From: Mesoflavibacter sp.
Lineage (GTDB): Bacteria; Pseudomonadota; Alphaproteobacteria; UBA8366; Aestuariispiraceae
NCBI GenBank assembly: GCA_017792345.1
Contig: CP051228.1
Span: 3,006,148 to 3,070,147 of the forward strand
Reading direction: 5' to 3'
Length of the DNA stretch: 64,000 nt
Shown here: positions 51,423 to 62,900 of the stretch, in pieces
Layout: the number at the start of each line of letters is the position of its first letter
Position numbering within the stretch: the stretch's first letter is position 1
Position numbers and translations under genes: made by a program
Notes under the pieces: model-generated
Seen by the model: the letters and a program-made list of their open reading frames with translations, nothing else
Databases searched by the model: none
Told to the model about the DNA's origin: nothing

Positions 51423-53363
51423 ATGCAGGTGAACGAAGGCGGTATTCGGAAAGCGGGGCGGCAATTGTCGCTGCGCGCCGTGCTGACAACGGCAGCGATG
51501 ACGCTGGCCGTTACCTCGCCGGCGCATGCTATTTCGCTGGCCGAGGCTGTTCGATCGGCATTGCAGACAAACCCTGACATCGGGATCGTCGCGGAAAACA
51601 AGCGGGCGGTCGAATACGAGTTGGATCAGGCGCGCGGCCAGTATTATCCCGTCGTCGACTATACCGGGTCGGCGGGCTACGAGGCGACGCGCGACGGCAC
51701 GTCCTTTGCGCGCGGCGAGGCCGAAGGCAGTTTCGGCATGCCGACCTATTCGTCCAGTCTGACCCTGACGCAGATGATTTTCGACGGTCGCGCTACCGAC
51801 GCCGATGTTGCGCGCCAGGAAAGCCGCGTGGTGTCCGCGACGCGGCGCGTGCGGGAGACGTCCGAATTCATCGGCTTGGACGCGATCGAGGCCTATATGG
51901 AATCGCTGCGCCAGCGAGAATTGGCGGCGATCGCGGAGGATAACGTCCGTCAGCATGAACTGACACTGGAACTGGTTGAGACCAAGGCCGCCGGTGGCGC
52001 CGCGACGACGGCGGATGTGCAGCAGTCGGAATCCCGATTGGCCGCTGCCCAGGCGACCCTGACGGAGGCCGAGGCCCGCCTGCGCGATGCCGACGCGACC
52101 TATGTCCGCGTTATCGGGGAATCGCCGAAAGAGCTGGTCCGGCCGGTTCCGCCGATCTGGGCCCTGCCGCAGACTCTGGAAGATGCGGTCGCTATCTCGC
52201 TGCGCAACAATCCGACCGTCGCGGTGACCCGGGCGGACCTGGAAACGGTCCGTCAGGAATTTCGCGCCGGTAAGTCGGCCTTCTGGCCGACCGTCAATCT
52301 GGAGCTGAACGGCAATGCGGCGCGAAACGAAGATGGATCGCGCGGCGCCGATCTTAGCGCCTCCGCCCTGATCCGGGTAAACTACAACCTCTATCGTGGC
52401 GGTCGCGATTCCAACCGGGTGCAGGAGTTGATCCACCGTATCGGTGAGGCCCGGCAGCGCCACAATCGGGCGCTCCGCCTCACGGAAGAAGAAATGCGCC
52501 TGGCCTGGAACGCGCTGACAAGCTCGCGCGACCGGTTGGCGGCGCAGCGGCGCGAGGTTGAGGCGAACGACCGGGTGCGTGAAACCTATCGTCAGCAGTT
52601 CAACGTCGGCGGCCGGAACCTGCTGGAACTCCTGGATGCAGAGAACGAGCTGTTCATTGCAAAGGGCAATCTGGTCACGACCGAGTTTTTGGAGCTGTTC
52701 AGCATTTATCGGATTTTGGCGACCGGCGGCGTTCTGATGGCCGCCCTGGACGTGCCGCAGATCGGTGAGGGCCGTTCGGAGCTCGATCCGCGGCCGCCGG
52801 AAGGGGTGAATCTGGAGCGGTCCTTCGGGGCGACCTCCGGTGGACGGCCTGGCGGCGGCGACGTTCTCGATCCCGATCTCGATCCTTTGGGGCCGCTCGA
52901 TTCGACGCAAGGGCTGGACCCGCTCGCGCCGCTTGACCCCAATGCACCGCTCGATCCCTTGGCTCCGCTGGATCCCAATGCGTCCGGTGGATCGGGTGGG
53001 GCGTTGGACCCCAACGCGCCTTTGGATCCTCTGGCGCCTCTGGATCCCTTGGCGCCGCTCGACCCCAACGCCCCGTTGGATCCGCTGGCGCCGCTGGACC
53101 CGAATGCCTCCCTGGATGGCATCCCGGTAGAGCCGGTGGTGCGGACCGAAGCCTTGCCGCCGCCGACACCGACGGCGCAGCTCGATGGGCCTGTCGTGGA
53201 CGCCAATTCCTACAAGTCGACCCTGCAGGGACCGCCAAGCTTCACGTCGGATGACGGCCGATCGGCTGGAATGCGCTCCTACCAGGCGGAACCGATAGGG
53301 CCGCCGGTTTCCATTCCCACCCGGGCGGTCGGCGAAACCCCATACTCCCTGTTCGACGAGTAA
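51423..53363 (+). CDS. TolC-family outer-membrane efflux protein with Asp/Pro-rich C-terminal repeat tail
   Basis: A 646-residue protein; the start (MQVNEGGIRK) follows GAGGGGAG and gives a Sec signal cut near AHA (about residue 35). Residues 35-450 carry two TolC repeats: ISLAEAVRSALQTNPDI and LEDAVAISLRNNPTVAV starts, long helical hairpins, and a VNYNLYRGG strand region. This is the TolC/LapE-like type I secretion family (TIGR01844). About 200 residues follow that are absent from ordinary TolC. They include 66 residues of hexapeptides (LDPLAP/LDPNAP, ten copies interrupted by GGSGGA) at 52914-53111. It precedes the giant adhesin gene and is its likely outer-membrane exit; no ABC or fusion protein gene is adjacent. 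Confidence 0.88.
   Translation: MQVNEGGIRKAGRQLSLRAVLTTAAMTLAVTSPAHAISLAEAVRSALQTNPDIGIVAENKRAVEYELDQARGQYYPVVDYTGSAGYEATRDGTSFARGEAEGSFGMPTYSSSLTLTQMIFDGRATDADVARQESRVVSATRRVRETSEFIGLDAIEAYMESLRQRELAAIAEDNVRQHELTLELVETKAAGGAATTADVQQSESRLAAAQATLTEAEARLRDADATYVRVIGESPKELVRPVPPIWALPQTLEDAVAISLRNNPTVAVTRADLETVRQEFRAGKSAFWPTVNLELNGNAARNEDGSRGADLSASALIRVNYNLYRGGRDSNRVQELIHRIGEARQRHNRALRLTEEEMRLAWNALTSSRDRLAAQRREVEANDRVRETYRQQFNVGGRNLLELLDAENELFIAKGNLVTTEFLELFSIYRILATGGVLMAALDVPQIGEGRSELDPRPPEGVNLERSFGATSGGRPGGGDVLDPDLDPLGPLDSTQGLDPLAPLDPNAPLDPLAPLDPNASGGSGGALDPNAPLDPLAPLDPLAPLDPNAPLDPLAPLDPNASLDGIPVEPVVRTEALPPPTPTAQLDGPVVDANSYKSTLQGPPSFTSDDGRSAGMRSYQAEPIGPPVSIPTRAVGETPYSLFDE
52914..53111 (+). repeat. 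18-bp/6-residue tandem repeat coding LDP(L/N)A(P/S)
   Basis: Eleven units of 18 bases within the TolC-like gene: four hexapeptides, one GGSGGA unit, then six more. The codons vary between units (CTG/CTC/TTG, CCG/CCC/CCT), so the peptide rather than the DNA is conserved. The tail should be in the periplasm. Confidence 0.9.
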
Positions 53364-53954
53364 ACTCATCGGGCGGACTCTTCGGGGTCAGTCCGGCGAT
53401 AGGTGCCCGCTCGAATCGGTTTCTGCGGTCTGTTCATGGGGTGGCGACCGCTCTCACCGGATTGCCTCTCGCAAGCAACTTCCGACGACCGGTCTGCCGG
53501 CCGGAATGGTCCGGGAATCCGCCTGATCCGTCGCTGAGCAGCGTCTGACAAGGCCCTGCAGCCACGCGTTCGCCTGGGCGCCATGCGCCGGTCCTGGGAC
53601 GGCCTTCAAGTGGGGCCGGCCAAGGTTTGGCGGCAGAATCCGGTATCGGGATACCGGCTGAGGCCATTATGGGTGGGCTTGAAAATCGGTCATATTCCAG
53701 AGTGCGTATCACAAAATATCTTGCATAATCAACATAATAACAATTTTAGTAAAATACTTATAAAAGTTTATTATGTTTTTGTGGAAATCGGAATGCCCCT
53801 GTGAGCAATCTATTAGCGGAGAGATGTGCGCGGGCCGGGATTCCGTCCGCAGGTCGCCGCTTTCCCCGAAAGGCCCTTCCGGTGCGACGTCAGTCTGACC
53901 GATCCGGGGTCCGGGGAAAAGCCGGCGGCGAAATCGAGAGAAGGGCTGAAAGAC
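53364..53954. other. 591-base intergenic region with AT-rich island and long adhesin leader
   Basis: No gene is seen. The stretch 53701-53791 is about 24 percent GC by my count, sharply below the neighbours, and contains likely promoter hexamers such as TTGCAT and TATAAA-like runs. About 160 bases of GC-rich leader follow. In it, CTTTCCCCG (53860-53868) can pair with CGGGGAAAAG (53912-53921). The layout suits a silenced or strongly regulated adhesin promoter. Confidence 0.6.
53701..53791. promoter_or_regulatory. AT-rich promoter island upstream of the giant adhesin
   Basis: A 91-base stretch with about 22 G/C bases in a chromosome otherwise above 60 percent GC. AT-rich islands of this kind are binding sites for xenogeneic-silencer or MucR-like proteins and usually contain the promoter. 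Confidence 0.55.
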
Positions 53955-56900
53955 ATGGCTGTCGATGGTCAAATACCGAAACTAGGCTTCGAAAATGGGG
54001 CGGACGATCAGTTCGACTTCATCAGCGAACAGAACCCTGCCGCGGCGGATGCGATCACCATCCCACAACCCGCGCCGGGGCAATCGGTCTCCATCACCGT
54101 TCCGCCGGGCCAAGCGCTGCGCGTCGAATTCGACGTCGAAAGCACCCAGGTCAACGGCGACGGCTCGCAGATCACGCTTCAGCTCACGGATGGCAGCACG
54201 GTCGTCCTGCAGTCGCCGGAGCCCGGCGCCTTCACGGCCGACCCGCCGCTGTTGCTGACGCCAGAAGGCGCCTTCGATCAGGCTCTCGCTCTTTACGGTT
54301 ATGACGGGTTCGGCAGCCAGACCCCGACGACCGATGCGGATTCCGACCCGAACAGCGTCTTCCAGTTCGGTTCCGACAGCGACGCCCAGCTCACCGGCAA
54401 TGCCATCACGATTGAAAAGCCGGGTCCCGGCGACAGCCTGGTGTACGAAATCGGCCCGGGCCAGCCGTTGCAGCTGACTTTCGACCTCGACGACGTCGAA
54501 GACATTCTGCAGACCGACGACGACATTATTCTGGCCTTTGCCGATGGTGCTCAGATCACATTCTCGGCGATGGTCGATGCGGCCTTCTCCGATGCGCCGC
54601 CGATTCTGCTGATGCCGGATGGCGGGCTGATGTCCGCCGAGGAATTGCTGGATCTCGGCTCCGACATCAACGCCTTGGCCGACGCCCTTCAAGGCATCGA
54701 TTCTGCCGCGGGTAACGCGAATATCGGTCCGGTCACGAGCTACGGCTCCGGCAGTGGGGAGAACTATTCGGGCCTGTCTCTGGGGCAGATTCTCAACCCC
54801 ACCCTGACGACGTCGCCGCCGCCCCCGCCGCCTCCCCCGCCGCCGCCCCCGCCGCCGCCCCCGCCGCCGCCGCCGCCTCCCCCGCCGCCGCCGCCGACTC
54901 CGCCGACCCCGGTCGATCCGGATACGGTGCCGCTGACGACCCCGGCCGATTTGTTCCTGGACGAGGACGATCTTCCGGCGGGTACGGACCTGACCAAGGA
55001 ACCGACGGCGACGACGCTGAATTTCAATGTGAATTTCGGCGCCGATGGTCCTGCCGCGAGCAACCCCTTGGTGTTCAATGCCGCCACGACCTCGGAACTC
55101 GCCGGGCTTGGTCTGAAATCCGACGGTCAGGCGCTGAGCTACAGCATTTCCTCGGACGGTCTGACCTTGACGGCATCTGCCGGCGGCGACACCGTCTTCA
55201 CGGTCTCGCTGACTCAGGTGTCTTACAACGCGGGAACCAATATCGCCCAGTATAAGGCGCAGTTTGAGCTGTCCGGCCCGGTCGATCACCCCACCGCGAA
55301 CGCCCAGGACGTCATCGTCACCCGCACGGGGAATCTGGAACATCTGATCGTCACCGTCACCGACGGCGATGGCTCGACGGCAAATGCCCGGTTCTCTGTG
55401 TCGATCACCGACGACGTGCCGTCCATCACCTCGACCGCCTTGGTGTCGGGCACTGGCGATTCCGGTACCGTCGACGAAGACGATCTTTCGCCCGAAGGAT
55501 CGGATCAGTCCCATTCCCTGTCGACGACCGGCAGCCTGAACTTTGGCGACGGCACGCTGTACACGATCGATTACGGTGCGGACGGACCGGCCAGCGCGAA
55601 TTCTCCGGCTTCCTTGACCGTATCGCATCTGAATTTCAGCTTCGACACGTCGACGCTGCCGACGGGCCTCACCTCGCAGGGCGATGCGGTTACCTATTCC
55701 CAGGCGAACGGCGTTCTGACGGCCACGGCCGGCGGGCGGACCGTTTTCGAAGTGGCGATCGATTCCGTCAGCGGCGAATACACGCTGACACTGCACGATT
55801 CCATCGATCATGCCGCCGGCAATGGTCAGAACGACACCGTTCTGACCTTCAAGGTCCAGGGCAAGATCAAGGCCGCTGTGGCCGCGGATGCGGTCGACGG
55901 GGACGGCGATTCCGCGCTGACCGCCGACGCGGTCGCAATGGTGCGCGACTTCAATGTCAAGTTTGTCGACGACGTTCCTGTAGCGGCGGATGACGATGGC
56001 GGCAGCACGAAGGTGGGCGGCGCGGATCTGACGGGGAACGTTCTGACGAACGATCTGTCCGGCGCGGATACCGACGGTACGCTGACGGTGACGGGCTTCA
56101 CCTATACGCCGGCTGGCGGCGGTGCGCCGGTTGCCGGGACCTTCGGCACGCCGGTCGACACGCAATACGGCAAGCTGACGCTGAACCAGGACGGCAGCTA
56201 TACGTTCGAACCGAACGATGTGGTGAATTTCAACGGGGCCAATTCGGTCACGGAAGGGATCACCTACACGATCACCGACACGGATGGCGACACCGATACG
56301 GCGGTTCTGGACCTGACGGTGACCAAGGGTCCGTCGATCACGGTCTACCCGCCGGATCCGGGCGATCCGAATCTGGGCGCGAACGGGGCCTTCGTCGACG
56401 AGGACGATCTGACCCTGGCGCAGGGCGACAGCGATGTCGGGACTGACGGGACGGGTGCGTCCGAAGTGTCGGGTCCGATCACGCTGGATGTCGGCATTGC
56501 GGGCTTCGGGTCGCTGACGATCGATGCGGCGCCGTCGCTGACGGCGATGGGGCTGACCTCGAACGGTCACGCGATCAGCTATGCGACGAACGGCACGACG
56601 GTCACCGCGACGGCAAACGGCGAGACGGTATTCACCGCGACGCTGACCGGCGACGAGACGAACGGCTTCGGCTGGACCTTCGATCTGGTGGGCAATCTCG
56701 ATCACCCGGCGGGTTCGGGCGAGAACGTCATCAACGATCTGGAATTCACGGTCACGCTGACCGATGGCGACGGCGAAACCGCGACGGGTTCGTTCACGGT
56801 CGATGTCGTGGACGATGTCCCGGCAGTGACGAACAACCAGGCGGTCGTGGGCACGGCTGTCACCGGATCGGTCGATGAAGACGATCTGGCGGACGGCACG

Positions 56901-59900
56901 GACGACACGAAGGAAAGCCTGTCGACGGGCGGCGATCTGGGTCTGGCCGGTGGCCGCGACCTGGTGACCATCGACTACGGCGCGGATGGTCCTGCGGCCG
57001 GGGCTCCGGCCTCGCTGGGTTACGCGGATATGGACTGGACGGTAACGGGCCCTGCGGGTCTGACCAGCCAGGGCGATGCGGTGACCTACAGCTACGATGC
57101 GGGCACGGACACGCTGACGGCGGAAGCCGGCGGTCGCGAAGTGTTCACGGTCGAGCTGAACGCCGACGGGTCTTACACCTTCACGCTGAAGGACAGCATC
57201 GATCACACCGATGCGAATGGTCAGAACGTCGAAGGTCTTGCCTTCGCGGTCGAAGGCGTGCCGAGCCAGGCTGCCATCGATGCGGTCAAAGACTTCGATC
57301 AGGACGCTGCCGACGCGCTGTCGGGTCAGACGATCACGCAGAGCTTCGGCGTCGACGTGACGGACGATGTGCCGGAAGCGATGGCGAACCAGTCTGCGGT
57401 TGGTACGGCTGTCACCGGGTCGGTCGACGAAGACGATCTGGCGGACGGTACGGACGATACGAAGGAAAGCCTGTCGACGGGTGGCGATCTGGGTCTGGCC
57501 GGTGGCCGGGACCTGGTGACCATCGACTACGGCGCGGATGGTCCTGCGGCTGGGGCTCCGGCCTCGCTGGGTTACGCGGACATGGACTGGACGGTGACGG
57601 GCCCTGCGGGTCTGACCAGCCAGGGCGACGCGGTGACCTACAGCTATGATGCGGGCACGGACACGCTGACGGCGGAAGCCGGTGGGCGTGAGGTGTTCAC
57701 GGTCGAGCTGAATGCGGATGGGTCCTACACCTTCACCCTGAAGGACTCGATCGATCACACCGATGCGAACGGTCAGAACATCGAAGGCCTGGCCTTCGCG
57801 GTCGAGGGCGTGCCGAGCCAGGCTGCCATCGACGCGGTCAAAGACTTCGATCAGGACGCGGCCGACGCGCTGTCGGGTCAGACGATCACGCAGAGCTTCG
57901 GCGTCGACGTGACGGACGACGTTCCGGAAGCGATGGCGAACCAGGGTGCGGTCGGGACGGCCGTGACGGGTTCTGTCGACGAAGACGATCTGGCGGACGG
58001 TACGGACGACACGAAGGAAAGCCTGTCGACGGGTGGCGATCTGGGTCTGGCCGGTGGCCGCGATCTGGTGACCATCGACTATGGCGCGGATGGTCCTGCG
58101 GCCGGGGCTCCGGCCTCGCTGGGTTACGCGGATATGGACTGGACGGTGACGGGCCCTGCGGGTCTGACCAGCCAGGGCGATGCTGTGACCTACAGCTACG
58201 ATGCGGGCACCGACACGCTGACGGCGGAAGCCGGTGGGCGCGAAGTGTTCACGGTCGAACTGAACGCCGACGGGTCTTACACCTTCACGCTCAAAGACTC
58301 GATCGATCACACCGATGCGAATGGTCAGAACGTCGAAGGCCTGGCCTTCGCGGTCGAAGGCGTGCCGAGCCAGGCTGCCATCGATGCGGTGAAAGACTTC
58401 GATCAGGACGCCGCCGACGCACTGGCCAATCAGACGATCACGCAGAGCTTCGGCGTCGACGTGACGGACGACGTTCCGGAGGCCGTCGTGGACGTTTCGG
58501 GCGTTCAAGGGGCGGAGTCTGTCCTGCTGGACGAGGACGACTTGGCCGACGGTTCCGATTCCACCAAAGAAGGCCTTTCGGCGACGGGCAATCTGGGCTT
58601 CGGCACGGGCGATCTGATCAGCATCGATTACGGCGCGGACGGGCCGGCGAATGCCAATGCGCCGACCAGCCTGACGGCGGCGGATTTGGAATTCAGCTTC
58701 GACGCCAGCACGCTGCCGACCGGTCTGACCAGCAATGGCGATGCGATCACCTTCTCGCAGGCCAACGGCGTGCTGACGGCGACGGCGGATGCGGGCGGCA
58801 CGAATGCGCGTCCGGTCTTCACCGTGTCGATCAACGCGGCGACGGGCGAATACACCTTCACCCTGCAGGACAATATCGATCACCAGACCGCCAACGGTCA
58901 GAATATCGAAGCCCTGACTTTCGACATCGTGGGCGTGCCCAGCGCGGCGGCCCTGGCCGGAAAGGATTTCGATCAGGATGCGATCGACGGATTGGCCGGC
59001 GCGAAACTGACGCAGAGCTTCGGTGTCTCGATCGTCGACGACGTTCCTGTTGCGGCGGATGACGATGGCGGCAGCACGAAGGCGGGCGGTGCGGATCTGA
59101 CGGGGAACGTTCTGACGAACGATCTGTCCGGCGCGGATACCGACGGTACGCTGACGGTGACGGGCTTCACCTATACGCCGGCTGGCGGCGGTGCGCCGGT
59201 TGCCGGGACCTTCGGCACGCCGGTCGACACGCAATACGGCAAGCTGACGCTGAACCAGGACGGCAGCTATACGTTCGAACCGAACGATGTGGTGAATTTC
59301 AACGGGGCCAATTCGGTCACGGAAGGGATCACCTACACGATCACCGACACGGATGGCGACACCGATACGGCGGTTCTGGACCTGACGGTGACCAAGGGTC
59401 CGTCGATCACGGTCTACCCGCCGGATCCGGGCGATCCGAATCTGGGCGCGAACGGGGCCTTCGTCGACGAGGACGATCTGACCCTGGCGCAGGGCGACAG
59501 CGATGTCGGGACTGACGGGACGGGTGCGTCCGAAGTGTCGGGTCCGATCACGCTGGATGTCGGCAATGCGGGCTTCGGGTCGCTGACGATCGATGCGGCG
59601 CCGTCGCTGACGGCGATGGGTCTGACCTCGAACGGTCACGCGATCAGCTATGCGACGAACGGCACGACGGTCACCGCGACGGCAAACGGCGAGACGGTAT
59701 TCACCGCGACGCTGACCGGCGACGCGACGAACGGCTTCGGCTGGACCTTCGATCTGGTGGGCAATCTCGATCACCCGGCGGGTTCGGGCGAGAACGTCAT
59801 CAACGATCTGGAATTTACGGTCACGCTGACCGATGGCGACGGCGAAACCGCGACGGGGTCGTTCACGGTCGATGTCGTGGACGATGTTCCGGCGGTGACG

Positions 59901-62900
59901 AACAACCAGGCGGTCGTGGGCACGGCTGTCACCGGATCGGTCGACGAAGACGATCTGGCGGACGGCACGGACGATACGAAGGAAAGCCTGTCGACGGGCG
60001 GCGATCTGGGTCTGGCCGGTGGCCGGGATCTGGTGACCATCGATTATGGCGCGGACGGTCCTGCTGCGGGGGCTCCGGCTGCTCTGGGCTATGGCGACAT
60101 GGACTGGACGGTGACGGGCCCGGCGGGTCTGACCAGCCAGGGCGATGCTGTGACCTACAGCTACGATGCGGGCACCGACACGCTGACGGCGGAAGCCGGT
60201 GGTCGGGAAGTGTTCACGGTCGAGCTGAATGCCGACGGCAGCTACACCTTCACCCTGAAGGACTCGATCGATCACACCGATGCGAACGGTCAGAATGTCG
60301 AAGGTCTGGCCTTCGCGGTTGAAGGCGTGCCGAGCCAGGCTGCCATCGACGCGGTCAAAGACTTCGATCAGGACGCCGCCGACGCGCTGTCGGGTCAGAC
60401 GATCACGCAGAGCTTCGGCGTCGACGTGACGGATGACGTGCCGGAAGCGATGGCGAACCAGTCTGCGGTCGGTACGGCTGTCACCGGATCGGTCGACGAA
60501 GACGATCTGGCGGACGGTACGGACGATACGAAGGAAAGCCTGTCGACGGGTGGCGATCTGGGTCTGGCCGGCGGCCGGGATCTGGTGACCATCGACTATG
60601 GCGCGGACGGCGCGGCGGCTGGGGCTCCGGCCTCGCTGGGTTACGCGGACATGGACTGGACGGTGACGGGCCCTGCGGGTCTGACCAGCCAGGGCGATGC
60701 GGTGACCTACAGCTACGATGCGGGCACGGACACGCTGACGGCGGAAGCCGGTGGGCGCGAAGTGTTCACGGTCGAGCTGAATGCCGACGGCAGCTACACC
60801 TTCACGCTGAAGGACAGCATCGATCACACCGATGCGAACGGTCAGAACGTCGAAGGCCTGGCCTTCGCGGTCGAAGGCGTGCCGAGCCAGGCCGCCATCG
60901 ACGCGGTGAAGGACTTCGATCAGGACGCGGCCGACGCGCTGGCCAACCAGACGATCACGCAGAGCTTCGGCGTCGACGTGACGGACGATGTGCCGGAAGC
61001 GATGGCGAGCCAGTCTGCGGTCGGTACGGCTGTCACCGGATCGGTCGACGAAGACGATCTGGCGGACGGGACGGACGACACGAAGGAAAGCCTGTCGACG
61101 GGCGGCGATCTGGGTCTGGCCGGCGGCCGGGATCTGGTGACCATCGACTACGGCGCGGATGGTCCTGCGGCGGGGGCTCCTGCGGCTCTGGGCTATGGCG
61201 ACATGGACTGGACGGTGACGGGCCCGGCGGGTCTGACCAGCCAGGGCGATGCGGTGACCTACAGCTATGATGCGGGCACCGACACGCTGACGGCGGAAGC
61301 CGGTGGGCGTGAGGTGTTCACGGTCGAACTTAACGCCGACGGCAGCTATACCTTCACGCTCAAAGACTCGATCGATCATACCGATGCGAACGGTCAGAAC
61401 GTCGAAGGTCTGGCCTTCGCGGTCGAGGGCGTGCCGAGCCAGGCTGCCATCGACGCGGTGAAGGATTTCGATCAGGACGCCGCCGACGCGCTTTCGGGTC
61501 AGACGATCACGCAGAGCTTCGGCGTCAATGTCGTTGACGACGTTCCGGAAGCGATGGCGAACCAGTCTGCGGTCGGTACGGCCGTGACGGGTTCCGTCGA
61601 CGAAGACGATCTGGCCGATGGCACGGACGATACGAAGGAAAGCCTGTCGACGGGTGGCGATCTGGGTCTGGCCGGTGGCCGCGACCTGGTGACCATCGAC
61701 TATGGTGCGGATGGTCCTGCGGCCGGGGCTCCGGCCTCGCTGGGTTATGCGGACATGGACTGGACGGTGACGGGCCCTGCGGGCCTGACCAGCCAGGGCG
61801 ATGCTGTGACCTACAGCTATGATGCGGGCACGGATACGCTGACGGCGGAGGCCGGCGGTCGCGAAGTGTTCACGGTCGAGCTGAACGCGGACGGCAGCTA
61901 CACCTTCACCCTGAAGGACAGCATCGATCATACCGATGCGAACGGTCAGAACGTCGAAGGTCTGGCCTTCGCGGTCGAGGGCGTGCCGAGCCAGGCGGCC
62001 ATCGACGCGGTCAAAGACTTCGATCAGGACGCCGCCGACGCGCTGTCGGGTCAGACGATCACGCAGAGCTTCGGCGTCGACGTGACGGATGACGTCCCGG
62101 AAGCGATGGCGAACCAGTCTGCGGTCGGGACGGCCGTGACGGGTTCTGTCGACGAAGACGATCTGGCGGACGGGACGGACGATACGAAGGAAAGCCTGTC
62201 GACGGGCGGCGATCTGGGTCTGGCCGGCGGCCGCGATCTGGTGACCATTGACTACGGCGCGGATGGTCCTGCGGCGGGTGCGCCTGCGGCTCTGGGCTAT
62301 GGCGACATGGACTGGACGGTTTCGGGCCCGGCGGGCCTGACCAGCCAGGGCGACGCCGTGACCTACAGCTACGATGCGGGCACGGACACGCTGACGGCGG
62401 AAGCCGGTGGGCGTGAGGTGTTCACGGTCGAGCTGAACGCGGACGGTTCCTATACCTTCACCCTGAAAGACTCGATCGATCACACCGATGCGAATGGTCA
62501 GAACGTCGAAGGTCTTGCCTTCGCGGTCGAAGGCGTGCCGAGCCAGGCTGCCATCGACGCGGTCAAAGACTTCGATCAGGACGCGGCCGACGCGCTGGCC
62601 AATCAGACGATCACGCAGAGCTTCGGCGTCGACGTGACGGATGACGTGCCGGAGGCGATGGCGAACCAGTCTGCGGTCGGGACGGCTGTCACCGGATCCG
62701 TCGACGAAGACGATCTGGCGGACGGCACGGACGATACGAAGGAAAGCCTGTCGACGGGTGGCGATCTGGGTCTGGCCGGTGGCCGCGACCTGGTGACCAT
62801 CGACTACGGCGCGGATGGCGCGGCTGCGGGTGCGCCTGCGGCTCTGGGCTATGGCGACATGGACTGGACGGTGACGGGCCCGGCGGGTCTGACCAGCCAG

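Noticed and set aside
52699-53238. Proline/arginine-rich antisense frames in the TolC tail
   Set aside because: They are shadows of the 18-bp repeats and have no start signals.
54764-55087. Minus-strand glycine-rich frame opposite the polyproline tract
   Set aside because: The glycine run is only the complement of the CCN repeat.
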